A DNA stretch of 64,000 nt from JANQHS01 sp965227315 (GTDB lineage: Bacteria > Bacteroidota > Bacteroidia > Cytophagales > CCMP332): positions 2,728,001 to 2,792,000 of the forward strand of contig OZ245737.1 in assembly GCA_965227315.1 (NCBI GenBank), in the 5' to 3' direction. Each line of letters begins with the position of its first letter. The first letter of the stretch is position 1. Position numbers and translations under genes: made by a program. Below, in pieces: positions 7,354 to 17,023 of this stretch. The notes below the pieces were generated by a model. The model had not been told where the DNA came from and made no database searches. It was given only the letters and a program-made list of their open reading frames with translations.

Positions 7354-10300
7354 CTATTTCTTCACCAACCGTTTGATCGTTTTGGAATCTTTGTTGCCTA
7401 CCTCAACAAAGTAAACCCCACCTGGGATCTGATCCAGATCTAACCTGAGGTCGTACTCATTTGCCATCATCCTTTCTTCAAGAACGACCTTTCCTAATTG
7501 GTCAAAGATCCTGATACTGACAGACTGGTTCAATACCTCTTCAAATCTGATGTAAACGTCTTCAGACGATGGGTTGGGGAAAAGGATGAACTCATAACTC
7601 TGATCCAGTGCCCAGGAAGGTGTCAGGGCCAATGGGTCATATATCTTGGTCGAGTCATCCGAGTTCACCTGGTAGATCTCTCTGGTGTTTCCGTCCTGTA
7701 TGAAACCAACAACATTTACGGTATCCGGATCATAGAGCGTTGCAGGATCATAGGTATAATTGAAATTATAGGTCTGCTGCTCTCCGGCTGTCCATGCCCT
7801 TTCTACAAAGGTCCCGATCGCATCAGGAAGCATTTTCTTCATCGTTGACCTGAAGGTTGTATTGTCAAAGAAATTGTATCCGGGGTATGAGGAATTATCA
7901 ATATAGGATTCGATCACGGCGGTTTGGATCCTCAATTTGATATTGCCGATATCTTCTCTAGCAGTCACCACAATACTACCGTTTACCCCTGTTTGGGTTT
8001 TATTGGTGATCACATCCACATCAAACTTCGCATCCTCCAGAATCCTTTTCTGGATCAACTCGTGTTTTCCATTGGACAATCTATAGGATGACCCCGTAAA
8101 GTCAACGGTAGAACCTGAATACTGATTCCCCTCCATTACTGTTCTGGGAACCGATGAAATGGAATAGATAAAGGACCTGGTACTATTGTCCGAAGGGTTG
8201 TCCAGATTGGCAGGGTCTGCTCCTGGGAAATCCGTATGGAACTGTACATCATATACATCATACAGGTTATTGTCCATGAGGTTATTGTGCTCCACGACTG
8301 CATCTACGGCTGTCTGGTTAGAGGTATTGGAGAAATGCTCAATGAGCACTTTCTTGCTCCTTTCCAGAATTTCTATGTTTCCAAATGCAAACCCTTCTTT
8401 CACGTTGGAGACAGAGTCAGAACCAAATGCGATCCGCAGAAGGACATCATCGTTTTGTCTGAGAACATCCAGCTGATGTCTTGAATCTCTCCAACCGGAG
8501 GTAGATCCACTCCAGCCTACCCGGCTAAAGTCCTGGTCACCCGGATTTCCAATAATGGGATCGGCATTGTACCAATTCTTTCCTGTCCCCAGATTTCCAA
8601 TCCTGATCCAGTCCTTGCCTTTATTGGTGGATGCCTGCAATACCGCTCCTGAGGTACCCGCATCTGAGTCATTCCAATACGGGATCTTGATCATCGGTCT
8701 TAAGGAAGCCGAAAAGTTAAAGCAAGGACCCATGACAAAACTATTCTCATTAAACAGGTGAGTGGAATCCGCATTCGTAACCCAAACATTGGTGGTTGTA
8801 TTTTCCGGGGTTGAGTTGATCACGTTCCCGGTCGGGGGAGCCTGTTCCCAGGAATAATTTGTGCCACTGGCATAATCATCAGGCCTCCATTCAATGATGT
8901 CGTTGTCAAAATCGGATAGGTAATTCGGATTTGTTCCTCCGACCGCTATTACCGGTCTGATGTCGATGGTTTTGATCGCAGTGTCAAAGCAATTTGATAA
9001 TGTTTGAACAATCAATCTGATCTGATATGGCCCAGCCTGAGAATAGGTGGTCACAGGGTTCTGTGCCGTATCTGTAACTCCTGGAGCAAGGGTCCAGGAC
9101 CATTGAAAGGCATCATTGTCAAAAATCGTTCGATCCGTGAAGGTGACATCTCTGGACTCACAGATCTCGTCCCAACTGAAATCGGCGATAGGAGGTTCTC
9201 CTATATGGAATGTGGTATCCGTATCGTTTGTACAACCCTTTGCCGTGGTAATAACCAGTTCCGTTGTATAGGTCCCGGATCCGGCATATTGATGGGTCGG
9301 GTTTTGGAGGTTAGAGGTGTCCACAGACACGGCATCAAAATCCCACCTCCAGGCAACAACTGTATCCGGTTCCTTGACCCTTCCGTTCACCACATCGGTG
9401 GTGTCATCCGCAAGGGAGAGGTCGGTGAATTGGATCGGATCATATTGGCAAAAGTTTCCAACAACGAACCTGGCTTTTGGTTCGGCGTAAACCCTGGCAT
9501 AAACGGTATCATAACTGGTACAACCGTTGAATCCGCCAGTTGGGATGGTTGTAAAGATGGTACTGACAGGCACAACACCAGGGTCGGTGAATTCCGGATC
9601 AAAATCCTGCCCAATGGTACCGTCCCCGTCAAAGGAAACCGAGCCGAAGAGCATGTCGAAATTTTGCAGTGTCAGGTCGAACCTCGGCGCTCCCTGCTGA
9701 TTACAAAAGATCTCAACGGAATCATTTGTTTGCTTATCGGTGATCAGAAAGTTGATCCTTGGAGTTGGATTAATGCGGATCTCGCTGCTCGAACTATCCG
9801 TACATCCCTCCGTGCTTGTTCTGATAAAGGTAACGATATCCGTAACCCCACTGTCTGTGTACATGTTCAGGGCAATCGGATCATAATCACCGATCACGAT
9901 CTGCGCCTGACCATTGTCAAAACCAGTGGTATCCACGCCCGCATTTGGGGTCCCCGGAGTATACAGGAGCGAACTTTTGTAGCCATAGCTTAGGTCAATC
10001 CAGGAATTGGAAGGGTCGTTGATCGTATCAACCAGACTCAGGATTGATGTTGTTGTATCCAGATGGCATACACTTGATTTGCTGAAGAAAAACCTCGTGT
10101 CAGGCAAGGGATTAATATCCAATGGATAGGTAGAGAAATTGGTACAACCCTCTCCTGAAACCTCTTCGGTATACGTAAATGTGATGGACTGACTTTGAGA
10201 CCATTGAGCAGCGCTATCCGGGAAGAAATCAGCGGTGTTATCTCCATTGTCATGAAGCACTACACGTTGGGGATCCGAAACGGTGAAGAACCCGGAACCA

Positions 10301-13300
10301 GGAGATATATTGCCTGAACCGGTAATGACGATCAACCTGTCCAGTTCTGTTTTACAATAATCAGGCAATAGGTTGGATATGGAAACCGATGGTGTATCCA
10401 GCAAAGTTATTTGGAAAACCTCATCATCGCGGCAACCACCCCCCGCTGAGGTATATTCAAAGGAAATGGTATGAGCCCCGAGGATGCTTCCGTTTTGAGG
10501 TATGAAAAACCACCTGCCGGCCGTGTCCTGGAAAATTGTACTACCCTCCGTAAGATCAAAAAACTGAACCAAATTATCAGAAACCGGATTGATCTCATCT
10601 ACAGCGGAATCCACAACCTGCAACCTTCTCGGCAGCGGATCATTTGTGCATATCGAGTCCGGGATACCGTCGATGACGAGTTCTCCATCAATTCTGGCAG
10701 AAATTCTGGGCTCTGCATTGATGAATACATTTTGTTCCACACTGTCCGTACATCCCAGGCTATCCACAAACACATACTGGACGAAGTAATCATCGCTGAC
10801 CAGTTTTGGTTTGAAGAATATTGAATCAAGCCTTTTTGTGGAGTCGATGACGAATATTCCTCCAAAAGTCGAATTGTTCGGTTTATCCATCTTAATGTAG
10901 GCGTTCCCTTGATTAAAAGAAGAGGGAGGGTTTCCATAAATAACAGCGGAATCATCCTCAGTACAGAAATAGGCCTTTCCATCCATGGGATCCACCACGC
11001 CCCATCCCGTCATGCTCAGTGGATTCGGTAGGTCGTTAACGATCTGAGTTATAGTGACATTGTTTTCACATCCGGTCGATGGTTCCTGGTAGTAGTACCT
11101 TATCCGCCTGTCGGCATTGTTTCCGGGCCTTCCAAAAGTCAGGAAAGGACTGAAATATGCCTGACCTCCTCCGATATTCGAGACGTCTGCCCCAAAGGAG
11201 TCCGGGAAAAATGTTCCAGCCGGGAAGTTGCCTTGAAGCAAAATACTATCCTCATTTCTACACCAATGTACCGGATCACCTGGTCTTAAAGAACCACTTT
11301 CATCCGTCATGGTGAAGGATAAAACAGGTAATGGCTCCAGGAGAAAATTTCCTGAAATAGAATCACGACAGCTATTCCCACCAATTTCAGTGAAAATATA
11401 GTTGACCGCGTAATTCGTACTAGGCGTCAACTGGTCGATATCTACAGTTGCTATGTTGTTTCCAAGGATGGCCGTACCTCCGGGATCCGGAACCAGACCC
11501 CAGCTATGTATTCCGTTCGTTGGTGCATCTGTGGAAATGGTGATCGTTCCACCGACAACAGCGCAATAATCGCTTAATAAATTGACGAATTGCACGACTG
11601 GTTTTGCATGTACTGTAAGATCCTTTGACAATGTATCGGAGCAGCCCGATACACCATCGATATAGATGTAGGTAATGGTATTGACACCGATGTTATTTCC
11701 GGGATCAGTTGGGTAAAAGACAGGGCTGGATCCGGCCATGCCCATTCCCGAAAATGTTCCGCCTATGGGAGAAACATTTACCAGGGTATCCCTTGGTTCA
11801 TTCTCACAATAATCCAAACTGGGCAGATCAAACGTCAGGCTTGGCTTTTGAATGATGGTTATCGCGGAATCAGCAGAGTTCATGCAACCATTGATATCAG
11901 TGAAAACATAACTCAAGGTGTAATTTCCGGCAGGGATACTGCTTGGTACGAAGGCCGCCGTTCCATCACCATTATCGGAAAGTCCTGATCCCACAAAAAC
12001 TCCTGAAATACCTGAGGATGGAATTGGGGTTGCTACCAATAATTCATCCAATGCATTACTGCAGTACTCCGGGACGACATTGGTGATTACAGGGGCTGGA
12101 AGTGGGTTGACCTCTTTCCTGATCGTATCGGTATTCACGCATGTCGTGAAGGTATTCGTAAAGGTATAGACGAGTTCGTTGATGCCGGTTACGGAAGAGA
12201 TTGGAAAAAAGTCCATTGTTCCATCTCCGTTGTCCGTGAAAGATGCACCCGGTGTAGTTGAAGTCCAGATCCCGGAAGCGGCAGAAGGAATTCCGGTAAA
12301 GGGCACCGAGGTAATATCCTGACAGACGGAATCATCGGACCCGACAATGCTTACCACCGGCCGGGTATATACGATCACTTCTGCAGTTACACTGTCAGGG
12401 TTTCCACCTTTTGAAAAGAGAAACGAAACCGTCAAAGTGGTATTGGTCAGGGTCACCCCGGTTGGATCAAATATGGCTACGCTGTCATTCACATAGGTGA
12501 GCCCGGTAGTAGCGCTGCCACCCCCATCGGTCAGCCTCCAAAAAGGAGCTCTGTTGATCGACCCGGATGGCAAGGAGGCCCTGATCACGGAAGTATCTGC
12601 ATACTCGCAGTAAAAGGGGTCAAGGTAGCGGATCTGAGACCCTCCGGTATCCAATACGTTTACATTTAGATTATCAGATCCGACACATCCTGATGTATCG
12701 GTCTGAGTATAGGTAAGAATATGTGGTCCAATTCCGGCAATGGAAGGGGTAAACGAAGCTCCTGAAACTCCTGGTCCCGAATAAACACCTCCGGTGGGAG
12801 AACCAATCAAGGCATCAGATGGATCGGTGATCAGGTAATTCGTTTTGGAGCTAACCAGAGTTACCCCGCTGTTTTGCCTTACGAGAAGGTTACCGTTGTC
12901 TGCATCCGAACAACCAACCGCATCGGTATAGGTGTATGTGATGCTATGGGGTGCTACAGCAGATGCCATTGGGTCAAATGTCGCGCTGCCATTACCGTTG
13001 TCGGTCAGGCCGGCGGCCGGTACCGATGAGAATACTCCTGTTGCTCCTCCACCCGGTAAGGGGAATCCGCTGATCAGTATGGAACCGCCCTCTACACAAA
13101 TGACATTGTCCGGAATGTTGATCGTAGCTGTCGGGAGAGCCTGAACATTCATGACAACAAAGTTTGAATAAACAGGCCCTTCAAAAGGAATTGCTCCGTC
13201 GCCGCGGGTCGCTTCCCTTCGATAAAAATAGGTTGTCGTATAGGGAGTAGGAACGGTATAAAAACTATCCACCGCACCTGCAATATCATTCCAAACAGCA

Positions 13301-15666
13301 CCATCGGTGCTGCGTTGCCATTGGTAATTCAGCGTGGAATCCGTATTACCTCCGCTTGCCTGCCCGTTCGAGGTCAGGTTTACCGGTGGGGTGTTTGCGC
13401 CTAAACAGACCGCATCAGATGTTCCTCCATTAATGAGAATTCCTCCGGCTTGAAGACCACCACCTGGTTCCGTTACATTTATTCCAAAAATGGTATCGGA
13501 ACAACCATTGTCATCATATGCAATGACATTGTATGTGCCCGCCATAAGACCGGAAAATGTTGTCGAAGATTGAGTATTGCTTCCGTTATCGATTGAATAG
13601 GAATATGGCATGGTGCCCCCACTTGTGCCGGCGATGTCGATAACTCCATCCGAGCCACCTGCAACAGATACAGGGGTGACATTTGCGCCACCTGCGCTGA
13701 GTATTCCCGGTTCGGTAACGGTTGGGCTTGACCCAGCTTGTGTACAAAGGTTAGCATCTCTAACAATGATATCATAACCAATCGGGGATAGCCCGGTAAA
13801 TGTGTTAGAGGCCTGGTAGCTAACCCCATTGTTTATTGAATACTCCAGCGGGGAAGTTCCTCCGGTTGCTGTAATTACGATTGAGCCATCATCATCACCG
13901 TTACAGGTGACATTTGTGATCGTTTCGTTCAGGATAAAAATATCCGATGGCTCAATGATACTTTGAGAAGCTCCGGTGATCTCACAAAGATTTGCATCGC
14001 GAACAATAGGGGTGTATGATCCATTGGAAAGCCCGGTGGTTGCTACCCCTTCCGGATTATTCGTGGCAAAATTGTCAATGGAATAGATCAAAGCCCCCGT
14101 TCCTCCCTGAGCATACAAGGTGATCTGACCATCCGTCAGTCCAAAGCAGGAAATATCCGATTTGCTAATGCTATCTATTACGATTGCTGCGGGATCAACC
14201 AGGTTTTCCGTTGAGCCTGTTGGTGTACATCCGTTAGCATCCCTTACAAGAAGATCATAAGATCCCGATGTCAGGTTGTTAAATGTATTGCTGCTTTGAA
14301 AGGTGGTGCCGTTGTTGATCGAATAGGCAAGAGGGGCGGTGCCGCCAGACCCGTTTACAACGATTATACCGGAATTCTCACCATTACAATCGGGATTGGT
14401 TAAGCTAGGCGCCAAATAATTCACAGCCGGAGGGTCTGTTAAGGTATCATTGACGGCTGATGTAATACAAAGGTTCGTATCTCTGACGATGATGGGATAA
14501 ATACCAGCTCCAAGGCCGGTAAATGAATTGTTAGAGAAAAAATTAGATCCATTGTCAATGGAATACTGCAATGGAGCTGTGCCACCTGAAGCCGATATGT
14601 TAATAGATCCATCCGTATCACCATTACAGAGGGGATCCACCGAAGTGCTGGAAAATGTTATGGCACTGGGCTCATTAAGGTTTAGCGCTCCCACGATCTG
14701 AGTACAGCCGTTGGCATCACGAACCACAGGAAGGTAGCTACCGGAACCTAAATTCTTTAAGGTATCTCCTACCAAGGTGGAATCCGCAAATCCATTTACC
14801 GAATAATACAACGGGGCAGAACCGCCACTGGCAAAAACCACGATCTGACCGTCCCCGGCTCCATTGCAGGATATGTCCAGAACGCTGGAGGAATCAATTG
14901 TGATCCCAACCGGATCAGAAAGCGTATCTCTGGGGCCGAGTTGAATACAACTGCTGTCATCACGGATCAATAATCTGTAAATCCCGGCACTCAGATTCGA
15001 AAATGTCCCACTAGAGCTAAAACTTGAACCGCTGTCGATGGAATAAAGGAATCCGCCCCCCCCACCTGTAGCATTGATCGTAATTTCTCCCGAATTCTCT
15101 CCGGCGCAGGCAGGGTCTGTGAGCGTTGAGCTTGAAAAGATAATTGAGTCAACAGATCCGACTATTCCATGGATCAGACCGGCGGTTGTATCACCACCTT
15201 TGATCACAGCCTCTGTTCCGGAAGAGGTGACCCTGAAAAGAGTATCAGGGCCTAGCTGAGGGGTTTCAGCAAGGATCCTTAATCCGGATACGGTTATGGT
15301 ATTGAATTGATCATTCGAAGAAGTCTTGGCCTCATAGGTAATTTCTATGTAATTGGCGGCGATAACCAGGTTGTCATTATTGAAAAACTGATTTGACGGG
15401 AAAAGAGTAAGGCTTCCTACAGAGGGTTCGAATTGAAAACCGGTCGGGGCAGCAATTCGATAGGTGTAAAGCGTATCGGTTTGAAAAGCCGATGAATCTG
15501 TCTCTTCAATAACAATACTTCCAAAATCTTGAAATGTGCTATCTCCGCACAAATAAACGGTTCCCGGAGAATTGATGGTCACCTGTGAGAAGGCTTGGTT
15601 TCCAATGAGAATAAAAAGAGCGCATGCAAGCGCCCTCCGTAAATATTTTATGGTAAAATTGCCCAT
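7354..15666 (-). CDS. Giant type IX-secreted adhesin with SprB-type repeats
   Basis: A 2770-residue predicted cell-surface protein. A signal peptide (ends near AFSQ, 28) is followed by a unique N-terminal domain, seven SprB-type repeats of about 80 residues (about 178-738), an Ig-like domain with YQWQRSTDG, many Cys-rich beta-sandwich repeats (about 850-2060), two PKD domains (about 2065-2235; WRWDFDA, QWSWTLAP), a jelly-roll-like region (about 2270-2430), a segment resembling Omp28 (about 2437-2640, from KKVLIEHFSNTS) and a type A sorting domain (about 2690-2770; LFPNPSSEDVYI ... GGVYFVEV ... KRLVKK). SprB repeats occur in gliding motility adhesins. It is the last gene of the five-gene unit starting at 22639, 18 bases after the lipoprotein gene. 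Ligand unknown. Confidence 0.9.
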   Translation of the reverse strand: MGNFTIKYLRRALACALFILIGNQAFSQVTINSPGTVYLCGDSTFQDFGSIVIEETDSSAFQTDTLYTYRIAAPTGFQFEPSVGSLTLFPSNQFFNNDNLVIAANYIEITYEAKTSSNDQFNTITVSGLRILAETPQLGPDTLFRVTSSGTEAVIKGGDTTAGLIHGIVGSVDSIIFSSSTLTDPACAGENSGEITINATGGGGGFLYSIDSGSSFSSSGTFSNLSAGIYRLLIRDDSSCIQLGPRDTLSDPVGITIDSSSVLDISCNGAGDGQIVVFASGGSAPLYYSVNGFADSTLVGDTLKNLGSGSYLPVVRDANGCTQIVGALNLNEPSAITFSSTSVDPLCNGDTDGSINISASGGTAPLQYSIDNGSNFFSNNSFTGLGAGIYPIIVRDTNLCITSAVNDTLTDPPAVNYLAPSLTNPDCNGENSGIIVVNGSGGTAPLAYSINNGTTFQSSNTFNNLTSGSYDLLVRDANGCTPTGSTENLVDPAAIVIDSISKSDISCFGLTDGQITLYAQGGTGALIYSIDNFATNNPEGVATTGLSNGSYTPIVRDANLCEITGASQSIIEPSDIFILNETITNVTCNGDDDGSIVITATGGTSPLEYSINNGVSYQASNTFTGLSPIGYDIIVRDANLCTQAGSSPTVTEPGILSAGGANVTPVSVAGGSDGVIDIAGTSGGTMPYSYSIDNGSNTQSSTTFSGLMAGTYNVIAYDDNGCSDTIFGINVTEPGGGLQAGGILINGGTSDAVCLGANTPPVNLTSNGQASGGNTDSTLNYQWQRSTDGAVWNDIAGAVDSFYTVPTPYTTTYFYRREATRGDGAIPFEGPVYSNFVVMNVQALPTATINIPDNVICVEGGSILISGFPLPGGGATGVFSSVPAAGLTDNGNGSATFDPMASAVAPHSITYTYTDAVGCSDADNGNLLVRQNSGVTLVSSKTNYLITDPSDALIGSPTGGVYSGPGVSGASFTPSIAGIGPHILTYTQTDTSGCVGSDNLNVNVLDTGGSQIRYLDPFYCEYADTSVIRASLPSGSINRAPFWRLTDGGGSATTGLTYVNDSVAIFDPTGVTLTNTTLTVSFLFSKGGNPDSVTAEVIVYTRPVVSIVGSDDSVCQDITSVPFTGIPSAASGIWTSTTPGASFTDNGDGTMDFFPISSVTGINELVYTFTNTFTTCVNTDTIRKEVNPLPAPVITNVVPEYCSNALDELLVATPIPSSGISGVFVGSGLSDNGDGTAAFVPSSIPAGNYTLSYVFTDINGCMNSADSAITIIQKPSLTFDLPSLDYCENEPRDTLVNVSPIGGTFSGMGMAGSSPVFYPTDPGNNIGVNTITYIYIDGVSGCSDTLSKDLTVHAKPVVQFVNLLSDYCAVVGGTITISTDAPTNGIHSWGLVPDPGGTAILGNNIATVDIDQLTPSTNYAVNYIFTEIGGNSCRDSISGNFLLEPLPVLSFTMTDESGSLRPGDPVHWCRNEDSILLQGNFPAGTFFPDSFGADVSNIGGGQAYFSPFLTFGRPGNNADRRIRYYYQEPSTGCENNVTITQIVNDLPNPLSMTGWGVVDPMDGKAYFCTEDDSAVIYGNPPSSFNQGNAYIKMDKPNNSTFGGIFVIDSTKRLDSIFFKPKLVSDDYFVQYVFVDSLGCTDSVEQNVFINAEPRISARIDGELVIDGIPDSICTNDPLPRRLQVVDSAVDEINPVSDNLVQFFDLTEGSTIFQDTAGRWFFIPQNGSILGAHTISFEYTSAGGGCRDDEVFQITLLDTPSVSISNLLPDYCKTELDRLIVITGSGNISPGSGFFTVSDPQRVVLHDNGDNTADFFPDSAAQWSQSQSITFTYTEEVSGEGCTNFSTYPLDINPLPDTRFFFSKSSVCHLDTTTSILSLVDTINDPSNSWIDLSYGYKSSLLYTPGTPNAGVDTTGFDNGQAQIVIGDYDPIALNMYTDSGVTDIVTFIRTSTEGCTDSSSSEIRINPTPRINFLITDKQTNDSVEIFCNQQGAPRFDLTLQNFDMLFGSVSFDGDGTIGQDFDPEFTDPGVVPVSTIFTTIPTGGFNGCTSYDTVYARVYAEPKARFVVGNFCQYDPIQFTDLSLADDTTDVVNGRVKEPDTVVAWRWDFDAVSVDTSNLQNPTHQYAGSGTYTTELVITTAKGCTNDTDTTFHIGEPPIADFSWDEICESRDVTFTDRTIFDNDAFQWSWTLAPGVTDTAQNPVTTYSQAGPYQIRLIVQTLSNCFDTAIKTIDIRPVIAVGGTNPNYLSDFDNDIIEWRPDDYASGTNYSWEQAPPTGNVINSTPENTTTNVWVTNADSTHLFNENSFVMGPCFNFSASLRPMIKIPYWNDSDAGTSGAVLQASTNKGKDWIRIGNLGTGKNWYNADPIIGNPGDQDFSRVGWSGSTSGWRDSRHQLDVLRQNDDVLLRIAFGSDSVSNVKEGFAFGNIEILERSKKVLIEHFSNTSNQTAVDAVVEHNNLMDNNLYDVYDVQFHTDFPGADPANLDNPSDNSTRSFIYSISSVPRTVMEGNQYSGSTVDFTGSSYRLSNGKHELIQKRILEDAKFDVDVITNKTQTGVNGSIVVTAREDIGNIKLRIQTAVIESYIDNSSYPGYNFFDNTTFRSTMKKMLPDAIGTFVERAWTAGEQQTYNFNYTYDPATLYDPDTVNVVGFIQDGNTREIYQVNSDDSTKIYDPLALTPSWALDQSYEFILFPNPSSEDVYIRFEEVLNQSVSIRIFDQLGKVVLEERMMANEYDLRLDLDQIPGGVYFVEVGNKDSKTIKRLVKK
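13458..15135 (-). repeat. SprB-type tandem repeat array (seven units of about 240 bases)
   Basis: Seven consecutive coding repeats of about 80 codons. Units share CNGDxDGxI, SGGTxPLxYSI, an aromatic/Gly-rich centre and VRDANxCT. Units 1, 3, 4 and 6 have the SINNGxxFxSSNTF type of centre, and units 2 and 5 a shorter NFA/NGFA centre ending GSYxPIVRDAN. Unit 7 lacks the first Cys and is diverged. Unit identity is high at protein level but moderate in DNA, so these are old rather than fresh duplications. Confidence 0.8.
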
Positions 15667-15684
15667 ACAGTATTTTCTTAAAAT

Positions 15685-17022
15685 TTAGTTACCCACTATT
15701 CCTTGTCTGTCGGTTTTGATGAAATGAACCAAGGCATTGCTCTCAAAATCACTCACTCCAACAATCCCATAGCCTTTGTCCGCTGTTACGATGACCGCGT
15801 TGGCAGATTCATCGCCGGTGCCACCATAGGTTTTGGCCCAATCAACTTCGCCCTGAGCGTTAACTTTCAATAAATAGTGATCGCTTCCTCCCTGAACTAT
15901 GCTTGCAACAGAGGTATTTCCTACAATAACCAATTCCTCGTTACCGATATAGTCCATTCCGTACCCTTTGTTTAATCCGCCTTGTGTCAAAGGTGTAACC
16001 TCTATGTTGTCACTAAGGAAACCGGCGATAGGTCCCGCTAATAGAAATATATCCGAGCTGGAGGTGTTTCCTGTCCATCCTGTGATGTATAGCTCGTCAT
16101 CGCTGATCATATGCAGAGAGGTTCCCTGGTTCAATGAGGCGGTGAATCCCTGCTTTATTCTGAATCCAAATGTTGAAAGATTATCAAGCCCGTCGCTGGG
16201 GTAAATTCCAAGTAAAACCTGCTGTGTGAACTGATTTGAATTGGGCTCCTGGAATTCCACATATCCTGTAAACAGGTAGTCGCCTTCATTTGCACTTCCA
16301 ACCGGTGCCTGGAATGCATCGAAACCCTGGTCATCCTCCTCATAGCCAAAGGCATTTTGGAATATCACTCCTGAAGGGTTCAATCTGGCCAGAAGGACGT
16401 CCTTTTTACCCAGCACATTGCTTTGAGCACCACTTCCCGTATTGGCGTTTTCTCTTCTGGCAGTGCAATATCCTATCATAAATACATCATCGGTATTATT
16501 GATCTTGTCAGCAACTATGGCATAGCCTTCATCGTTGGTCGATACGTTTCCGGGATTATTGCCGCGAAAGTCAATCTGAACCTCGATTGGGCTATTCCCC
16601 TGCTCATCTACCCACACGACATAAGCATCCAAAGAGTTGGCGATCGGATCGGAAATGTCCGGATTGTTCATATATGTGCCGGTCATTACATAACCACCGT
16701 TTGGTAGTATATCAAATCCTCTTCCAACGTCATTCAGGCTTCCACCATAGTACTTTTCCCATTGAAGGTTGCCGAATTCATCGGTTTTGATCAGCGCAAG
16801 ATCACTACCGGAGCCAACATTGGTTCTTGTACCAAAAAGGGCATATCCACCATCCGGGGTTTGCAACACCTCAAACCCCTCATCGGGATCGGTATTTCCA
16901 TAATATTTTATGAAGGAATTGGCAGCATCATCTCCAAGATCGTCCTTGTTGGAGCAAGAAAACAATGCGACTGCGATAAACCCTGAAACGGCGAGTGAAA
17001 TTAGATCTCTTGTCCTGATCAT
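15685..17022 (-). CDS. Secreted lipoprotein with propeller-like repeats
   Basis: A predicted lipoprotein (445 residues from the ATG at 17022; an in-frame start at 17058 would overlap the upstream gene). The N-terminus MIRTRDLISLAVSGFIAVAL ends in FSC, a lipobox with Cys23. The mature part has repeats of the form DGGYALFGTR, LIKTDEFGNLQWEKYYGG and NGGYVMTGTY, typical of secreted Bacteroidota proteins predicted to form beta-propellers. It starts one base after the stop of the outer-membrane barrel gene and precedes the giant adhesin by 18 bases, so it is probably co-translated with both. It may sit at the cell surface as a partner of the adhesin or barrel (inference). No enzymatic motif was seen. 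Confidence 0.8.
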   Translation of the reverse strand: MIRTRDLISLAVSGFIAVALFSCSNKDDLGDDAANSFIKYYGNTDPDEGFEVLQTPDGGYALFGTRTNVGSGSDLALIKTDEFGNLQWEKYYGGSLNDVGRGFDILPNGGYVMTGTYMNNPDISDPIANSLDAYVVWVDEQGNSPIEVQIDFRGNNPGNVSTNDEGYAIVADKINNTDDVFMIGYCTARRENANTGSGAQSNVLGKKDVLLARLNPSGVIFQNAFGYEEDDQGFDAFQAPVGSANEGDYLFTGYVEFQEPNSNQFTQQVLLGIYPSDGLDNLSTFGFRIKQGFTASLNQGTSLHMISDDELYITGWTGNTSSSDIFLLAGPIAGFLSDNIEVTPLTQGGLNKGYGMDYIGNEELVIVGNTSVASIVQGGSDHYLLKVNAQGEVDWAKTYGGTGDESANAVIVTADKGYGIVGVSDFESNALVHFIKTDRQGIVGN

Positions 17023-17023
17023 C

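Noticed and set aside
9004..9993. A 329-codon open frame on the plus strand inside the giant adhesin gene
   Set aside because: It is antisense to a continuous, well-conserved coding region, lacks signal or domain features and has the composition expected of a frame shadow.
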